A stretch of 64,000 bases of DNA, from NCBI RefSeq assembly GCF_009932335.1, contig NZ_BLJF01000003.1:62001-126000 (forward strand), given 5' to 3'. Positions 47,091 through 55,833 of this stretch are shown in pieces (the stretch's first letter is position 1; the number at the start of each line of letters is the position of its first letter). This DNA is from Pseudomonas asiatica (lineage in GTDB: Bacteria; Pseudomonadota; Gammaproteobacteria; Pseudomonadales; Pseudomonadaceae). The position numbers and the translations under genes are program-made. The notes under the pieces are model-generated. The model did not search any database. It had not been told where the DNA came from and saw only the letters and a list, made by a program, of their open reading frames with translations.

Positions 47091-48737
47091 TCAGGGCGTC
47101 GGTATCGCGTCTTCGTTCAAATAGGTCTGGGTGGCAGCTCCTTTGAGGATCAGTTGCGCCGCCTTCTCGGCGATCATCAGGGTGGGTGAACAAGTATTGC
47201 CGGAGGTGATCTGCGGCATGATCGAGGCGTCCGCCACGCGCAGGCCAGGGATGCCGTGCACGCGCAACTGGTTATCCACAACGTCCAGTTCGCCATTGCC
47301 CATGCGGCAGGTGCCTACCGGGTGGAAGATGGTGGTGCCGATCTTGCCGGCGGCTTCGAAAAGCTCTTCTTCGGTTTGCAGGGCTAAACCCGGCAGGTAC
47401 TCCTTTGGGTCGAACGCAGCGAGGGCAGGGGCCTGGACGATACGCCGGGTAAGACGAATGGCATCGGCGGCGACGCGCAGGTCCTGGGGGTCGCTGAGGT
47501 AGTTGGGGTCGATCAGCGGCGTGCTGTTCATGTCGCTGCTGCGGATATCGATACGCCCGCGGCTGGCCGGGCGCAGGTTGCACACCGAGGCGGTAAAGGC
47601 CGGGAACGTGTGCAGTGGTTCGCCGAATCGCTCAAGTGACAGCGGCTGCACGTGGTACTGCAGGTTGGCGGTGGCCTGCTCCGGGCTTGAACGCACGAAT
47701 GCACCCAGCTGGCTCGGGGCCATGGCCAGCGGGCCACTGCGGTCATAGAGGTAGCGCAGGCCCATGCCCATCTTGCCCCACAGGCTGTTGGCCATCTGGT
47801 TCAGGGTACGGGAATTGCGGATCTGGTAGATCAGGCGCAGCTGCAGGTGATCCTGCAGGTTGCCGCCAACACCGGGCATGTCGTGACGCACGCCAATGCC
47901 CAGGCTTTCCAATAACTGCCGCGGGCCGATGCCGGAGCGCTGCAGGATACCGGGAGAGCCCACAGCACCCGCACAGAGGATGATCTCGCGACGTGCCGCA
48001 AACTCGTGCCAGGCACCCTGCCAGAACGCCTTTACCGCCCGTGCACGGGTGTTGTTGAGCAGCACCTGGTCAACCTGAACGCCGGTCAGCACGGTGAGGT
48101 TGGGGCGATCCTTGATCGGCCGTAGAAAAGCCTTGGAAGCGTTCCAGCGCACACCGCTGCGCTGGTTGACCTGGAAATATCCACAGCCCTGGTTGTCGCC
48201 GGTATTGAAGTCCTCGACCTTGCCGATGCCGCTTTGCTCGGCGGCATCACGGAAGGCATCGAGGATCGGCCAGCTATAGCGCTGGCGCTCGACCCGCCAT
48301 TCGCCATCACCACCGTGGTGCTCGCTGGCGCCGGCAAAGTGGCTTTCGCTGGCCTTGAACAGCGGCAGTACGTCCTTCCAGGCCCAGCCGTCGTTGCCTT
48401 GCTCGGCCCATCGGTCGTAGTCGGCGGCCTGGCCGCGCATGTAGATCATGCCGTTGATCGAGGAGCAGCCACCCAGCACCTTGCCGCGTGGATAGCCCAG
48501 CGCACGACCGCCCAGGCCGGGCTGCGCCTCGGTCTTGAAGCACCAGTCGGTGCGCGGGTTGCCGATGCAATAGAGGTAACCGACGGGGATATGGATCCAG
48601 GGATAGTTGTCGCGCCCACCCGCTTCCAGCAGCAGCACTCGGCAGGAAGGATCGGCGGACAAACGATTGGCCAACAGGCAACCGGCGGGACCGGCACCTA
48701 CGACCACGTAGTCGAAGACAGAATCGGCTGATGGCAT
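47091..48737 (-). CDS. GMC-family FAD oxidoreductase (choline/alcohol dehydrogenase-like)
   Basis: 548 residues. FAD loop VVVGAGPAGCLLANRLS, GMC signature GGCSSINGMIYMRG and AGAVGSPGILQRSGIGP, C-terminal HPVGTCRMG with the active-site His and an Asn downstream (SGNTCSP). It is similar in plan to BetA but next to an MHS transporter and LysR rather than bet genes. Substrate unknown; ATG 48737 preceded by GAGG. Confidence 0.9.
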   Translation of the reverse strand: MPSADSVFDYVVVGAGPAGCLLANRLSADPSCRVLLLEAGGRDNYPWIHIPVGYLYCIGNPRTDWCFKTEAQPGLGGRALGYPRGKVLGGCSSINGMIYMRGQAADYDRWAEQGNDGWAWKDVLPLFKASESHFAGASEHHGGDGEWRVERQRYSWPILDAFRDAAEQSGIGKVEDFNTGDNQGCGYFQVNQRSGVRWNASKAFLRPIKDRPNLTVLTGVQVDQVLLNNTRARAVKAFWQGAWHEFAARREIILCAGAVGSPGILQRSGIGPRQLLESLGIGVRHDMPGVGGNLQDHLQLRLIYQIRNSRTLNQMANSLWGKMGMGLRYLYDRSGPLAMAPSQLGAFVRSSPEQATANLQYHVQPLSLERFGEPLHTFPAFTASVCNLRPASRGRIDIRSSDMNSTPLIDPNYLSDPQDLRVAADAIRLTRRIVQAPALAAFDPKEYLPGLALQTEEELFEAAGKIGTTIFHPVGTCRMGNGELDVVDNQLRVHGIPGLRVADASIMPQITSGNTCSPTLMIAEKAAQLILKGAATQTYLNEDAIPTP

Positions 48738-48792
48738 GTGCAACCTCGGGCCTGATTATTATTCTTGTCCCGATCCATCTTAGTGAGTAATT

Positions 48793-48809
48793 TCGTGGAG
48801 GAAACACGA
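48793..48809. promoter_or_regulatory. Possible operator between GMC gene and LysR
   Basis: TCGTG-N7-CACGA symmetric site about 56 bases upstream of the GMC start. Possible target of the divergent LysR protein. Confidence 0.3.
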
Positions 48810-48857
48810 GATTTCGCGCAGCCGCTGTGCGTTTTAGCACAGTGGTAAGTCTGTGCT

Positions 48858-48932
48858 GGCCTCTTCGCGGGCACGCCCGCTCCCACAAGGTAACGCGATC
48901 CCTGTGGGAGCGGGCGTGCCCGCGAAGAGGCC
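48858..48932. repeat. REP inverted pair with perfect arms
   Basis: 30-base arms GGCCTCTTCGCGGGCACGCC... and its exact reverse complement, in a divergent intergenic region, unusual for this element. Confidence 0.87.
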
Positions 48933-48958
48933 GGAACGAACTGCCAAAAAGGATCAGC

Positions 48959-49846
48959 ATGTTCGACTGGAACGATCTGCGGTTTTTCCTCGAGTTGCAG
49001 CGCAGCGGCCGCCTGCTTACCGCCGCCAAGCGCCTCAACACCACCCACAGCACCGTGGCCCGGCACATCGAGAGCATCGAGCAGAGCCTGGGGACTGCGC
49101 TGTTCGTGCAGCATGCCCAGGGCTATGAACTGACCCCCTCGGGCCAGGCCCTGCTCAAGCACGCCGAAGCCATGGAAAACGTCGCCCTGCTGGCGCAGGA
49201 AGAAATCACCCAGGCCATCACGCCGCTGGGCAAGATTCGCCTGGGGGTGACCGAAGGCATCGGCATCATGTTCTTCACCCCGCGCATGAATGCGCTGTTC
49301 GACCGCTACCCCGGCCTGGAAGTGGAGCTGGTGGCAGTGCCGCGCTTCGTCAGCATCCTCAACCGCGAGGCGGAGATCAGCATCCACCTGGAGCGGCCCA
49401 ACGCCGACCTGCTGATCACCCGCAAACTCACCGACTATCGCCTGGCCCTGTACGCCAGCCAGGACTACCTGGATCGCGCGCCCCCGCTGCGCAACCGCGA
49501 GGACCTGGCCCGGCACAGCTGGATCGGCTACGTCGACGACTTGCTGTTCAGCCAGGAACTGCTGTTTCTCAACAGCTTCTGTCGGGCCCCCAACGTGGTG
49601 TTTCGCAGCACCAGCGTGATCGCCCAGCAAACCGCCGCCCGCGCCGGGTTGGGCATCGCCGTACTGCCCAACTACATGGCCCGCCACGACTCGACGCTGG
49701 TGCGCGTGCTGCCTGGCGAAACCATCCAGCGCAGCTACTGGATCTGCACCCGCCGCGAACTGCACAAGTCAGTGCGCCTGCGGGTAGTGTGGGACTACCT
49801 GCTGGCGCTGTGCGCGGCAGAACAGAGCGAGCTGCTAGCCCAGTAG
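48959..49846 (+). CDS. LysR-family regulator (of the GMC/MHS genes)
   Basis: 295 residues, helix-turn-helix in LRFFLELQRSGRLLTAAKRLNTTHSTVARHIE. The ATG at 48959 follows AAGGA. Divergent from the GMC oxidoreductase, so probably its local regulator. Its 3' end overlaps the convergent TauE gene by 12 bases. Confidence 0.9.
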   Translation: MFDWNDLRFFLELQRSGRLLTAAKRLNTTHSTVARHIESIEQSLGTALFVQHAQGYELTPSGQALLKHAEAMENVALLAQEEITQAITPLGKIRLGVTEGIGIMFFTPRMNALFDRYPGLEVELVAVPRFVSILNREAEISIHLERPNADLLITRKLTDYRLALYASQDYLDRAPPLRNREDLARHSWIGYVDDLLFSQELLFLNSFCRAPNVVFRSTSVIAQQTAARAGLGIAVLPNYMARHDSTLVRVLPGETIQRSYWICTRRELHKSVRLRVVWDYLLALCAAEQSELLAQ

Positions 49847-50653
49847 CGCCTTGCCGGACAGCAGCAGGGCCGCAGCCCAACCGGCCACGGCAAACATCTG
49901 CTGCAAGCGCGGCCCGGCCAGCCTGGCCGCCAATGGCCGCGCCAGCAGCAGGCCGAGCACCGCACCGACGGCGAACGGGGCGCCAACCTGCCAGTGCATG
50001 ACCCCTGCGAGGCTGGCGCTGACCACACTGCCGGTGGACACCAGCGCGATCACCGCCAGCGAAGTGGAGACGATGCTGGCCATCCGCAGGTTGGTGTAGC
50101 GGTTAAGGGCCGGGATGATGACAAAGCCACCGCCCACGCCCAGCAGGCCGGACAGCAGCCCTGACAATGCGCCGGTAAAGGCCAGGGCGCGCGCGCAGGG
50201 CAGGGTCCAGCGCAAACGGCCCTGCAGCGGGTTCAGCACGCAGGGTTCGATGTAGCGATGGGCATCATTGGCTTCGCCGCGCAGTTCCTTGGCCGCCTTG
50301 CGCCAGATACGCAGGCAGGCATACACCAACACCCCGGCGAACACCAACTGCAGTGGCGTGTTCGGCAGGCGGTGCGCCAGCGTCAGCCCGAACGGCGCCG
50401 CTGCCACACCGATCAATGCGATGAACAGCGCCGCCCGGTAGCGCACCAGGCCCTGCCGCAAGCCCAGCACAGCACCCACCGCTGCCGCGATGCCTACGGC
50501 CAGCAGGCCGACCGGTGCCGCCTCGACCATCGACAGCCCCAGGCCGAACACCAGCAAAGGCACTGCGAGAATGCCACCGCCGGCACCGGTCAATGCCAGC
50601 ACGGCACCGATGATCGCGCCCAGGCCCGCTCCCAGTATTTGATGTTCGATCAC
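49835..50653 (-). CDS. TauE/SafE-family sulfite (sulfonate) exporter
   Basis: 272 residues, about eight membrane segments. Family motifs GAVLALTGAGGGILAVPLLV and SGLLSGLLGVGGGFVIIPAL. GTG start at 50653 overlaps the stop of the SQR gene (GTGA). Part of the sulfide-oxidation operon; by context it exports the sulfite made by the persulfide dioxygenase. Confidence 0.88.
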   Translation of the reverse strand: MIEHQILGAGLGAIIGAVLALTGAGGGILAVPLLVFGLGLSMVEAAPVGLLAVGIAAAVGAVLGLRQGLVRYRAALFIALIGVAAAPFGLTLAHRLPNTPLQLVFAGVLVYACLRIWRKAAKELRGEANDAHRYIEPCVLNPLQGRLRWTLPCARALAFTGALSGLLSGLLGVGGGFVIIPALNRYTNLRMASIVSTSLAVIALVSTGSVVSASLAGVMHWQVGAPFAVGAVLGLLLARPLAARLAGPRLQQMFAVAGWAAALLLSGKALLG

Positions 50654-51921
50654 TGCCGACCCTCGGCTACCAACGGCTGTGGCCGTGCCAACCACTCGCG
50701 GCCCTTGAGCATGCCTTTCCAGTACAAGGGTGGCAGCACCTGCGCCTTGAGCAACCAGGCCAGACGTGTCGGTTTACGACCATCCAATAGCCAGTTGGGG
50801 AAGCTCGGTGCCAGCTTGCCTCCATAGGTGAACTCGGCCAGCACGATCTTGCCGCGCTCGACGGTGAGCGGGCACGATCCATAACCATCGTACTGGGCCA
50901 TGGTAGGCAGCCTGCCCAGGGCCACCAGTACATTGTTGGCCACGACCGGAGCCTGCTTGCGTGCAGCGGCGGCGGTCTTGGCATTGCTGGTATTGGCCAC
51001 GTCCCCAAGGGCATGGACATTGGTGAAGTGGCGATGGCGCAGGGTATGCGGATCGACATCGACCCAGCCGGCGCTGTCGGCCAAGGGACTTTCACGAATG
51101 AAGTCCGGTGCCACCTGCGGCGGTACTACATGCAGCATGTCGAAGGCCTCGATACGCGTTTCGTTGCTGCCATCGGCCAATGTGCGCACGAAGGTGGCGC
51201 GCTTGTTCGGACCGTCCACGGCGACTAGGCGGTGGGAAAAATTGAGGTCCACGGCGTACTTTTCGATGTACTTCATCAATGCGGGCACGTAGTCCGCCAC
51301 ACCGAACAATACTGCGCCGGCATTGAAGAAACTGGCTTTCACAGCCCCCAGGTGACCATGCCGCAGCCAGTGGTCGCAAGACAGGTACAGCGCCTTCTGC
51401 GGCGCGCCTGCGCACTTGATCGGCATGGGCGGCTGGCAAAACAGGGCTCGGCCTTGCTTGAGCTTCTGTACCAGTTCCCAGGTGTAGGGCGCCAGGTCGT
51501 AGCGGTAGTTGGAGGTGACGCCGTTGAGGCCCAAGGTCTCGCTGAGGCCATCAATGGCCGCCCAATCCAGTTTGAGGCCGGGGCAGACCACCAACTGTTC
51601 ATAACTGATGGCGCGGCCGCCTTCGAGGAGGACCAGTTGGCCCAGCGGGTCGAACCCCTGCACACGTGCGTTTATCCAGCGAACGCCGCGCGGAGTGGTC
51701 GAGGCCATAGTGCGAGCAGTGCTTGGCGCCATGAACACACCGGCACCGACCATGGTCCAGCCGGGCTGGTAGTAATGCACTTCGGCGGGGTCGATCAAGG
51801 TCACATCCAGCGACGGGTCACGGCTGATCAAGCTGGAAGCGGTGGCGATTCCGGCGGCGCCGGCACCGACGATGACCACTTTGTGGTGATCGGTATTGGC
51901 AGGGGACAACAAGGCAGGCAT
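50650..51921 (-). CDS. sqr: Sulfide:quinone oxidoreductase, type II-like
   Basis: 423 residues. N-terminal FAD loop VVIVGAGAAGIATASSL; PIKCAGAPQKALYLS (C170) and YDGYGSCPLTVERGKIVLAEFTYGG match mitochondrial-type SQR. Oxidises sulfide at the inner membrane, passing electrons to quinone and giving polysulfide. The second redox cysteine expected after GD in the C-terminal FAD motif is Val308 here (GDVANTSNAKT). Transcribed after the persulfide dioxygenase gene with a 39-base gap. Confidence 0.88.
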   Translation of the reverse strand: MPALLSPANTDHHKVVIVGAGAAGIATASSLISRDPSLDVTLIDPAEVHYYQPGWTMVGAGVFMAPSTARTMASTTPRGVRWINARVQGFDPLGQLVLLEGGRAISYEQLVVCPGLKLDWAAIDGLSETLGLNGVTSNYRYDLAPYTWELVQKLKQGRALFCQPPMPIKCAGAPQKALYLSCDHWLRHGHLGAVKASFFNAGAVLFGVADYVPALMKYIEKYAVDLNFSHRLVAVDGPNKRATFVRTLADGSNETRIEAFDMLHVVPPQVAPDFIRESPLADSAGWVDVDPHTLRHRHFTNVHALGDVANTSNAKTAAAARKQAPVVANNVLVALGRLPTMAQYDGYGSCPLTVERGKIVLAEFTYGGKLAPSFPNWLLDGRKPTRLAWLLKAQVLPPLYWKGMLKGREWLARPQPLVAEGRQ

Positions 51922-51960
51922 GGCGGTAAATCCTGTAAATCTGGTTATGGGGCAGGGCGG

Positions 51961-52845
51961 TCACAGCTTGTTCAGCGGTATCTTCAGGTAGCTCACACCG
52001 TTATCTTCCGGCGCGGGGAACTGGCCGCTGCGCATGTTCACCTGCACCGAAGGCAGGATCAGCACGGGCATGTCGAGGGTCTTGTCGCGGGCTTCACGCA
52101 TGGCGACGAAGCTGTCCTCATCGATGCCCTGGTGGATATGAATATTGTTGGCGCGCTGCTCGGCCACGGTGGTGACGTACTGCATGTCACGGCCACCTGG
52201 CAGGTAGTCGTGGCACATGAACAGCCGGGTCTGGTCGGGGAAGGCCAGCAGGCGACGGATCGAGCGGTACAGGGTGCGAGCATCAGCCCCAGGGAAGTCG
52301 CAACGGGCGGTACCGTAGTCGGGCATGAACAGGGTGTCGCCGACGAACACCGCTGTCTCGCCGGCGTCCTCGATCATGAAGCTCATGCACGCAGGTGTGT
52401 GCCCCGGGGTGTGCAACGCACGGGCATGCAGGTTGCCAATGCGGAAACCTTCCTCGTCCTCGAACAGCACATCGAACTGGCTGCCATCGCGGGCGAAGCC
52501 AGGCTCGGCGTTGAACAGGGCACCGAACACTTTCTGTACCTGGGTGATATGCGCGCCGATGGCGGTATGGCCGCCAAGCTTTTCCTTCAAATAGGCCGCC
52601 GCCGAAAGGTGGTCGGCATGCACATGGGTTTCCAGCACCCACTGCACGTCAGCTCGCAGCTCCTTTACCCGGTTAATCAACTGGTCCGCCGAAGCAGTGC
52701 AGGTACGCCCCGACTTGGGGTCATAGTCCAGGACACTGTCGATCAACGCACACTTGCGCGTTTCGCCGTCCATGACCAGGTAGCTGATGGTCGAGGTCGC
52801 CTTGTCGTAAAAGGCGTCCACGTGCAGGTTGTTGCCGATGATCAT
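51961..52845 (-). CDS. pdo: Persulfide dioxygenase (MBL fold, ETHE1-like)
   Basis: 294 residues. The metallo-beta-lactamase motif TH74-V-H76-A-D78-H79, H149 in HTPGHT and D170 in VGDTLF; GTARCDFPGADARTLYRS and CHDY complete the persulfide-dioxygenase pattern. Oxidises glutathione persulfide to sulfite. First gene of pdo-sqr-tauE. ATG preceded by GGAGA; a -24/-12 promoter lies at 52881-52895. Confidence 0.9.
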   Translation of the reverse strand: MIIGNNLHVDAFYDKATSTISYLVMDGETRKCALIDSVLDYDPKSGRTCTASADQLINRVKELRADVQWVLETHVHADHLSAAAYLKEKLGGHTAIGAHITQVQKVFGALFNAEPGFARDGSQFDVLFEDEEGFRIGNLHARALHTPGHTPACMSFMIEDAGETAVFVGDTLFMPDYGTARCDFPGADARTLYRSIRRLLAFPDQTRLFMCHDYLPGGRDMQYVTTVAEQRANNIHIHQGIDEDSFVAMREARDKTLDMPVLILPSVQVNMRSGQFPAPEDNGVSYLKIPLNKL

Positions 52846-52880
52846 CGCGTTCTCCAATTTATCCGCCCAGCCTTGTACAG

Positions 52881-52895
52881 GCGTAGGCAGTGCCA
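52881..52895 (-). promoter_or_regulatory. Candidate sigma-54 promoter of pdo-sqr-tauE
   Basis: Minus strand TGGCACTGCCTACGC: GG and GC invariant pairs are 10 bases apart, as required. The -24 part is a full match; the -12 part (ACGC) is weaker. It is 36 bases from the pdo start, and the divergent gene encodes a sigma-54 activator. Confidence 0.6.
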
Positions 52896-52979
52896 GGAGG
52901 TTTATCAAGATGCATGCCAGGCATTTTCCTGCGCTTGGGCCAATGAAACCGGCCCGTTGCTGACAATTGCCGACGACAG

Positions 52980-53028
52980 TGGCAGCGCAGATGGCAGTCG
53001 ACTGTCAGCCAATGGCAGTGTTTGGCAG
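52980..53028. promoter_or_regulatory. Candidate upstream activator sites for the FisR-like protein
   Basis: Four TGGCAG copies (52980, 52992, 53013 and 53023) within 49 bases; the second forms a 16-base near-palindrome TGGCAGTCGACTGTCA (52992-53007). They lie about 85-135 bases upstream of the -24 element, the usual distance for enhancer-binding proteins. Confidence 0.55.
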
Positions 53029-53067
53029 TCCTTGTTACCCTGCGCCGGTCATCCAATCGGTGCCGTC

Positions 53068-54360
53068 ATGCCTGAAGCCCATCCCCTCATCCTAGCTTTG
53101 GTTTCCTATCTTGAGCACGATGCCCTGCCAACCATCGTGCTGGATACCGACTACAACATCCTGGCGGCCAACGCTGCCTATCGCCGCCAGTTCGGTCGCC
53201 ACGAGCAGGCGCCGCTGGGCGAGAAATGCCACAAGGTCTCGCACCACTACGCCGTGCCTTGCGACCAGGCCGGCGAGCATTGCCCGATGCGCAAGGCGTG
53301 GCACAGCAAGGCACCGGAGCGGGTTTTGCACATTCATCACACGCCACGCGGCCCCGAGCATGTGGATGTAGAGCTGCGGCCGATCCTGGATGAACAGGGC
53401 AGGGTGGTGGCCTTTGTCGAACGCCTGACCAGCATCACCCTCGCGTCGGCGCAGCCTCAGGAACAAGGGCTGGTCGGCCGCGCGCCAGCATTCAAAGCGG
53501 CCCTGGCCAGCCTGCAACGTGCGGCACCGGCGCAGATCCCGGTGTTGCTACAGGGTGAGTCGGGTACCGGCAAGGAACTGTTCGCCCGTGCGGTGCACAT
53601 GGGCAGCCCCAGGGCCAACGGCCCATTGGTGGTGGTCGACTGTACCGGCCTGACCGAGTCGTTGTTCGAGAGCGAATTGTTCGGCTACGAGAAGGGCGCG
53701 TTCACCGGCGCCAATCAGCGCAAGATCGGCCTGGCTGAAGCGGCGCATGGCGGCACTCTGTTCCTCGATGAAATTGGCGAGGTACCGCTGGCGATGCAGG
53801 TGAAGCTGCTGCGCCTGATCGAGTCCGGCAGCTTCCGCCCGGTGGGTAGCCTGCGCACGGTGCATTCGGATTTTCGCCTGGTGTCGGCAACCCATAAACC
53901 GCTCAGGCAAATGGTCGCGGACGGCACCTTCCGCGAAGACCTGTATTACCGCATCAGCGGCTTCCCGATCCGTCTGCCGGCGTTGCGCGAACGCGTAGAG
54001 GACCTGCCCTTGCTCGCCCAGAGCCTGCTGCAGCGCATGGCAGGCAAGCCGACGCCCAGGCTGAGCGACGAAGCTTTGCAGCAGCTTGGGCTGCATCCAT
54101 TCCCGGGCAACATTCGCGAACTGCGCAACATTCTGGAAAGGGCGCGCTTGTTTGCCGATGACGGGCTGATCCGGCCCGAGCATTTGCCGGAGGATATCGG
54201 CCCAGCGGGGGCGATCAAGACAGGTGGCCGGCGCAATCACCTGGGTGAGCTGGCGCAGGCACTGGAACAGTTCAAGGGCTCGCGCAGTGAACTGGCCCGT
54301 CACCTTGGCCTGAGCGAGCGCACCCTATATCGCCGGTTGAAGGAGCTTGGCCTGAATTGA
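53068..54360 (+). CDS. FisR-like sigma-54-dependent sulfane-sulfur regulator
   Basis: 430 residues. A PAS-like N-terminal sensor with C54, C65 and C72; the spacing matches the sensing cysteines of FisR (53, 64 and 71 as I recall). AAA+ domain with Walker A GESGTGKE (163-170), sigma-54 contact loop GAFTGA (210-215), Walker B LFLDEIGE (231-238), and a Fis-type helix-turn-helix at the C-terminus. Divergent from pdo-sqr-tauE, which it probably activates when persulfide rises. ATG has a weak ribosome site. Confidence 0.88.
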   Translation: MPEAHPLILALVSYLEHDALPTIVLDTDYNILAANAAYRRQFGRHEQAPLGEKCHKVSHHYAVPCDQAGEHCPMRKAWHSKAPERVLHIHHTPRGPEHVDVELRPILDEQGRVVAFVERLTSITLASAQPQEQGLVGRAPAFKAALASLQRAAPAQIPVLLQGESGTGKELFARAVHMGSPRANGPLVVVDCTGLTESLFESELFGYEKGAFTGANQRKIGLAEAAHGGTLFLDEIGEVPLAMQVKLLRLIESGSFRPVGSLRTVHSDFRLVSATHKPLRQMVADGTFREDLYYRISGFPIRLPALRERVEDLPLLAQSLLQRMAGKPTPRLSDEALQQLGLHPFPGNIRELRNILERARLFADDGLIRPEHLPEDIGPAGAIKTGGRRNHLGELAQALEQFKGSRSELARHLGLSERTLYRRLKELGLN

Positions 54361-54381
54361 CGCGTTGGCTGTGCTGGCCGT

Positions 54382-54407
54382 ATCGCCGGCAAGCCAGCTC
54401 CCACAGG
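54382..54407. repeat. Single REP copy (GTGGGAGCTGGCTTGCC family)
   Basis: One arm only, ATCGCCGGCAAGCCAGCTCC and on, downstream of the FisR-like gene. Confidence 0.7.
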
Positions 54408-54463
54408 TACAGTACAGGCCCCGAATACGGCGCAATACCCGCTCCCATAGTGATGGCGCTTCA

Positions 54464-54485
54464 CGGACCTTTACCGGACCTTTAC
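54464..54485. promoter_or_regulatory. 11-base tandem repeat upstream of RcnB-like gene
   Basis: CGGACCTTTAC occurs twice with no gap (54464-54474 and 54475-54485), about 103 bases before the start. An exact 11-base period is the form used by OmpR/PhoB-type response regulators. Confidence 0.5.
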
Positions 54486-54587
54486 CTCTGTCCTGACATT
54501 AAGCGGGAATGATTGTGGTCTGATCAGTTAACCGAACCTGGCAACCAGTCAGCTCCCGCCAGGCGTCAACATGCAGAGGACCGCAAA

Positions 54588-54995
54588 ATGAAGAAAACCC
54601 TGACCGTGATCTGCGCCGCGCTCATGCTCAGCGCCCCCTTGGCCAGTTTCGCGCAGCCAGGCCCACCTGACCGGCATGATGGCGGCCCATCGCACCAGGG
54701 CAACCCACCGCATGGTCAGCCACAGTACCAAGGCCGACATGACAATGGCCGCGGTCCCGCCTACCGCGACCCGAACTTCCGCCCACAACAGGGCATGCCG
54801 GTTCCGCATCAGCAGTGGCAGCGTGGCCATGTGGTTGACCCGCATTATCGTGGCGACCGTTACTGGGTGACCGACTGGAAAGCACGCCACCTGTATGCGC
54901 CACCGCGTGATCACCGTTGGTTGTATGTGAACGGGGACTATGTGCTGGTGGCTATTGCCAGTGGTGTGATCGTCAACGTCCTCAGCGGTTACTGA
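54588..54995 (+). CDS. RcnB-family periplasmic protein
   Basis: 135 residues. Signal peptide to about ASFAQ, then a Pro/His/Gly/Gln-rich stretch (PGPPDRHDGGPSHQGNPPHG) and an RcnB-like C-terminal domain (YWVTDWKARHLYAPPRDHRWLYVNGDYVLVAIASGVIVNVL). RcnB in E. coli takes part in nickel/cobalt homeostasis; here the His-rich part suggests metal binding. ATG follows GAGGA. Confidence 0.85.
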   Translation: MKKTLTVICAALMLSAPLASFAQPGPPDRHDGGPSHQGNPPHGQPQYQGRHDNGRGPAYRDPNFRPQQGMPVPHQQWQRGHVVDPHYRGDRYWVTDWKARHLYAPPRDHRWLYVNGDYVLVAIASGVIVNVLSGY

Positions 54996-55000
54996 ATACC

Positions 55001-55016
55001 TGTTCCACGTGGAACG
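55001..55016. other. parS site 1
   Basis: TGTTCCACGTGGAACG, 15 of 16 bases of the pseudomonad ParB-binding site TGTTCCACGTGGAACA. Intergenic, immediately after the RcnB-like gene and before higBA. Confidence 0.85.
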
Positions 55017-55056
55017 TTGAATCGTTGTCGGAGCGACTCTACCAACCCTTGCGTGC

Positions 55057-55073
55057 AGTCCCACCATGGGACT
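55057..55073. promoter_or_regulatory. Candidate HigA operator
   Basis: AGTCCCA-CCA-TGGGACT, perfect 7-base arms (10 with one mismatch), 13 bases upstream of the higB start; likely the autoregulatory site of the toxin-antitoxin operon. Confidence 0.65.
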
Positions 55074-55085
55074 ACACTACCAAAC

Positions 55086-55388
55086 ATGAAGATCATCGCC
55101 ATCAGCCAGTTGAAAGCCTTTTGGGAAACCTACCCAAACGCTGAACAACCACTACGCGCATGGGTCGACGAAGCCAGGAAAGCGACATGGACGAGTCCTG
55201 ATACCATCAAGAGCCAGTACCGTAACGCAAGCATCCTGAAAGGCAGACGCGTCGTCTTCAATATCAAAGGGAACGATTACAGGCTGGTGGTAGCCGTTGC
55301 CTACCGCTTTGGAGCGGTCTACATCAAGTTTGTCGGAACGCACGAGGAGTACGACAAAATCGACGCAAACACTGTGGAGATGGAGTGA
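55086..55388 (+). CDS. higB: HigB-family toxin (mRNA interferase)
   Basis: 100 residues, RelE/HigB fold: MKIIAISQLKAFWETYP, LKGRRVVFNIKGNDYRLVVAVAYRFGAVYIKFVGTHEEYDKID. Toxin-first order before higA, with six bases between stop and antitoxin start. HigB toxins cut mRNA in the ribosome. AT-richer than neighbouring housekeeping genes. Confidence 0.9.
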   Translation: MKIIAISQLKAFWETYPNAEQPLRAWVDEARKATWTSPDTIKSQYRNASILKGRRVVFNIKGNDYRLVVAVAYRFGAVYIKFVGTHEEYDKIDANTVEME

Positions 55389-55394
55389 CTATCA

Positions 55395-55766
55395 ATGAAC
55401 ATCCGCCCAATCCGCACCGACTACGACTACCGGGCAGCACTCAAGGAGATCTCTCCGCTGTTCGAGAATGAGCCAGAACCTGGCACACCCGAGGGAGACG
55501 CTTTTGAAGTCATGATCACCTTGATCGAGGCTTACGAGAGCAAGCATTTTCCGGTGGAGCTGCCAGACCCGATCGAGGCCATCAAGTTTCGTATGGAACA
55601 GTCCGGCCTAACCGCTGCCGATCTGGCTCCTGCCATAGGTAAGACAAACCGGGTCTATGAAGTGCTAAATCGTAAGCGTTCATTGACGCTGCCAATGATT
55701 TGGAAATTGCACGAAATGTTTGGCATTCCGGCTGAAAGCCTGATCAAACCAATGAAGACAGCTTGA
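55395..55766 (+). CDS. higA: HigA-family antitoxin
   Basis: 123 residues. The C-terminal Xre-type helix-turn-helix is IKFRMEQSGLTAADLAPAIGKTNRVYEVLNRKRSLTLPMIWKLHEMFGIPAESL. The N-terminal part probably binds HigB. Likely represses its own promoter at the palindrome 55057-55073. Confidence 0.9.
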   Translation: MNIRPIRTDYDYRAALKEISPLFENEPEPGTPEGDAFEVMITLIEAYESKHFPVELPDPIEAIKFRMEQSGLTAADLAPAIGKTNRVYEVLNRKRSLTLPMIWKLHEMFGIPAESLIKPMKTA

Positions 55767-55833
55767 AGCCAGCTGTCCACACTATTTGTGGAAGAGCGAA
55801 TAAGCCTTGGAGGAATAGGGAAAGGTCACTAGC

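Noticed and set aside
53013..53036. Plus-strand TGGCA motifs as a sigma-54 promoter for the regulator itself
   Set aside because: The GG-to-GC spacing is one base off or absent; they fit better as activator sites.
51232..53067. Open frame of over 600 codons upstream of and in phase with the FisR-like gene
   Set aside because: It is antisense to sqr and pdo, has biased composition, and the true start at 53068 matches the family. It reflects high-GC codon use.
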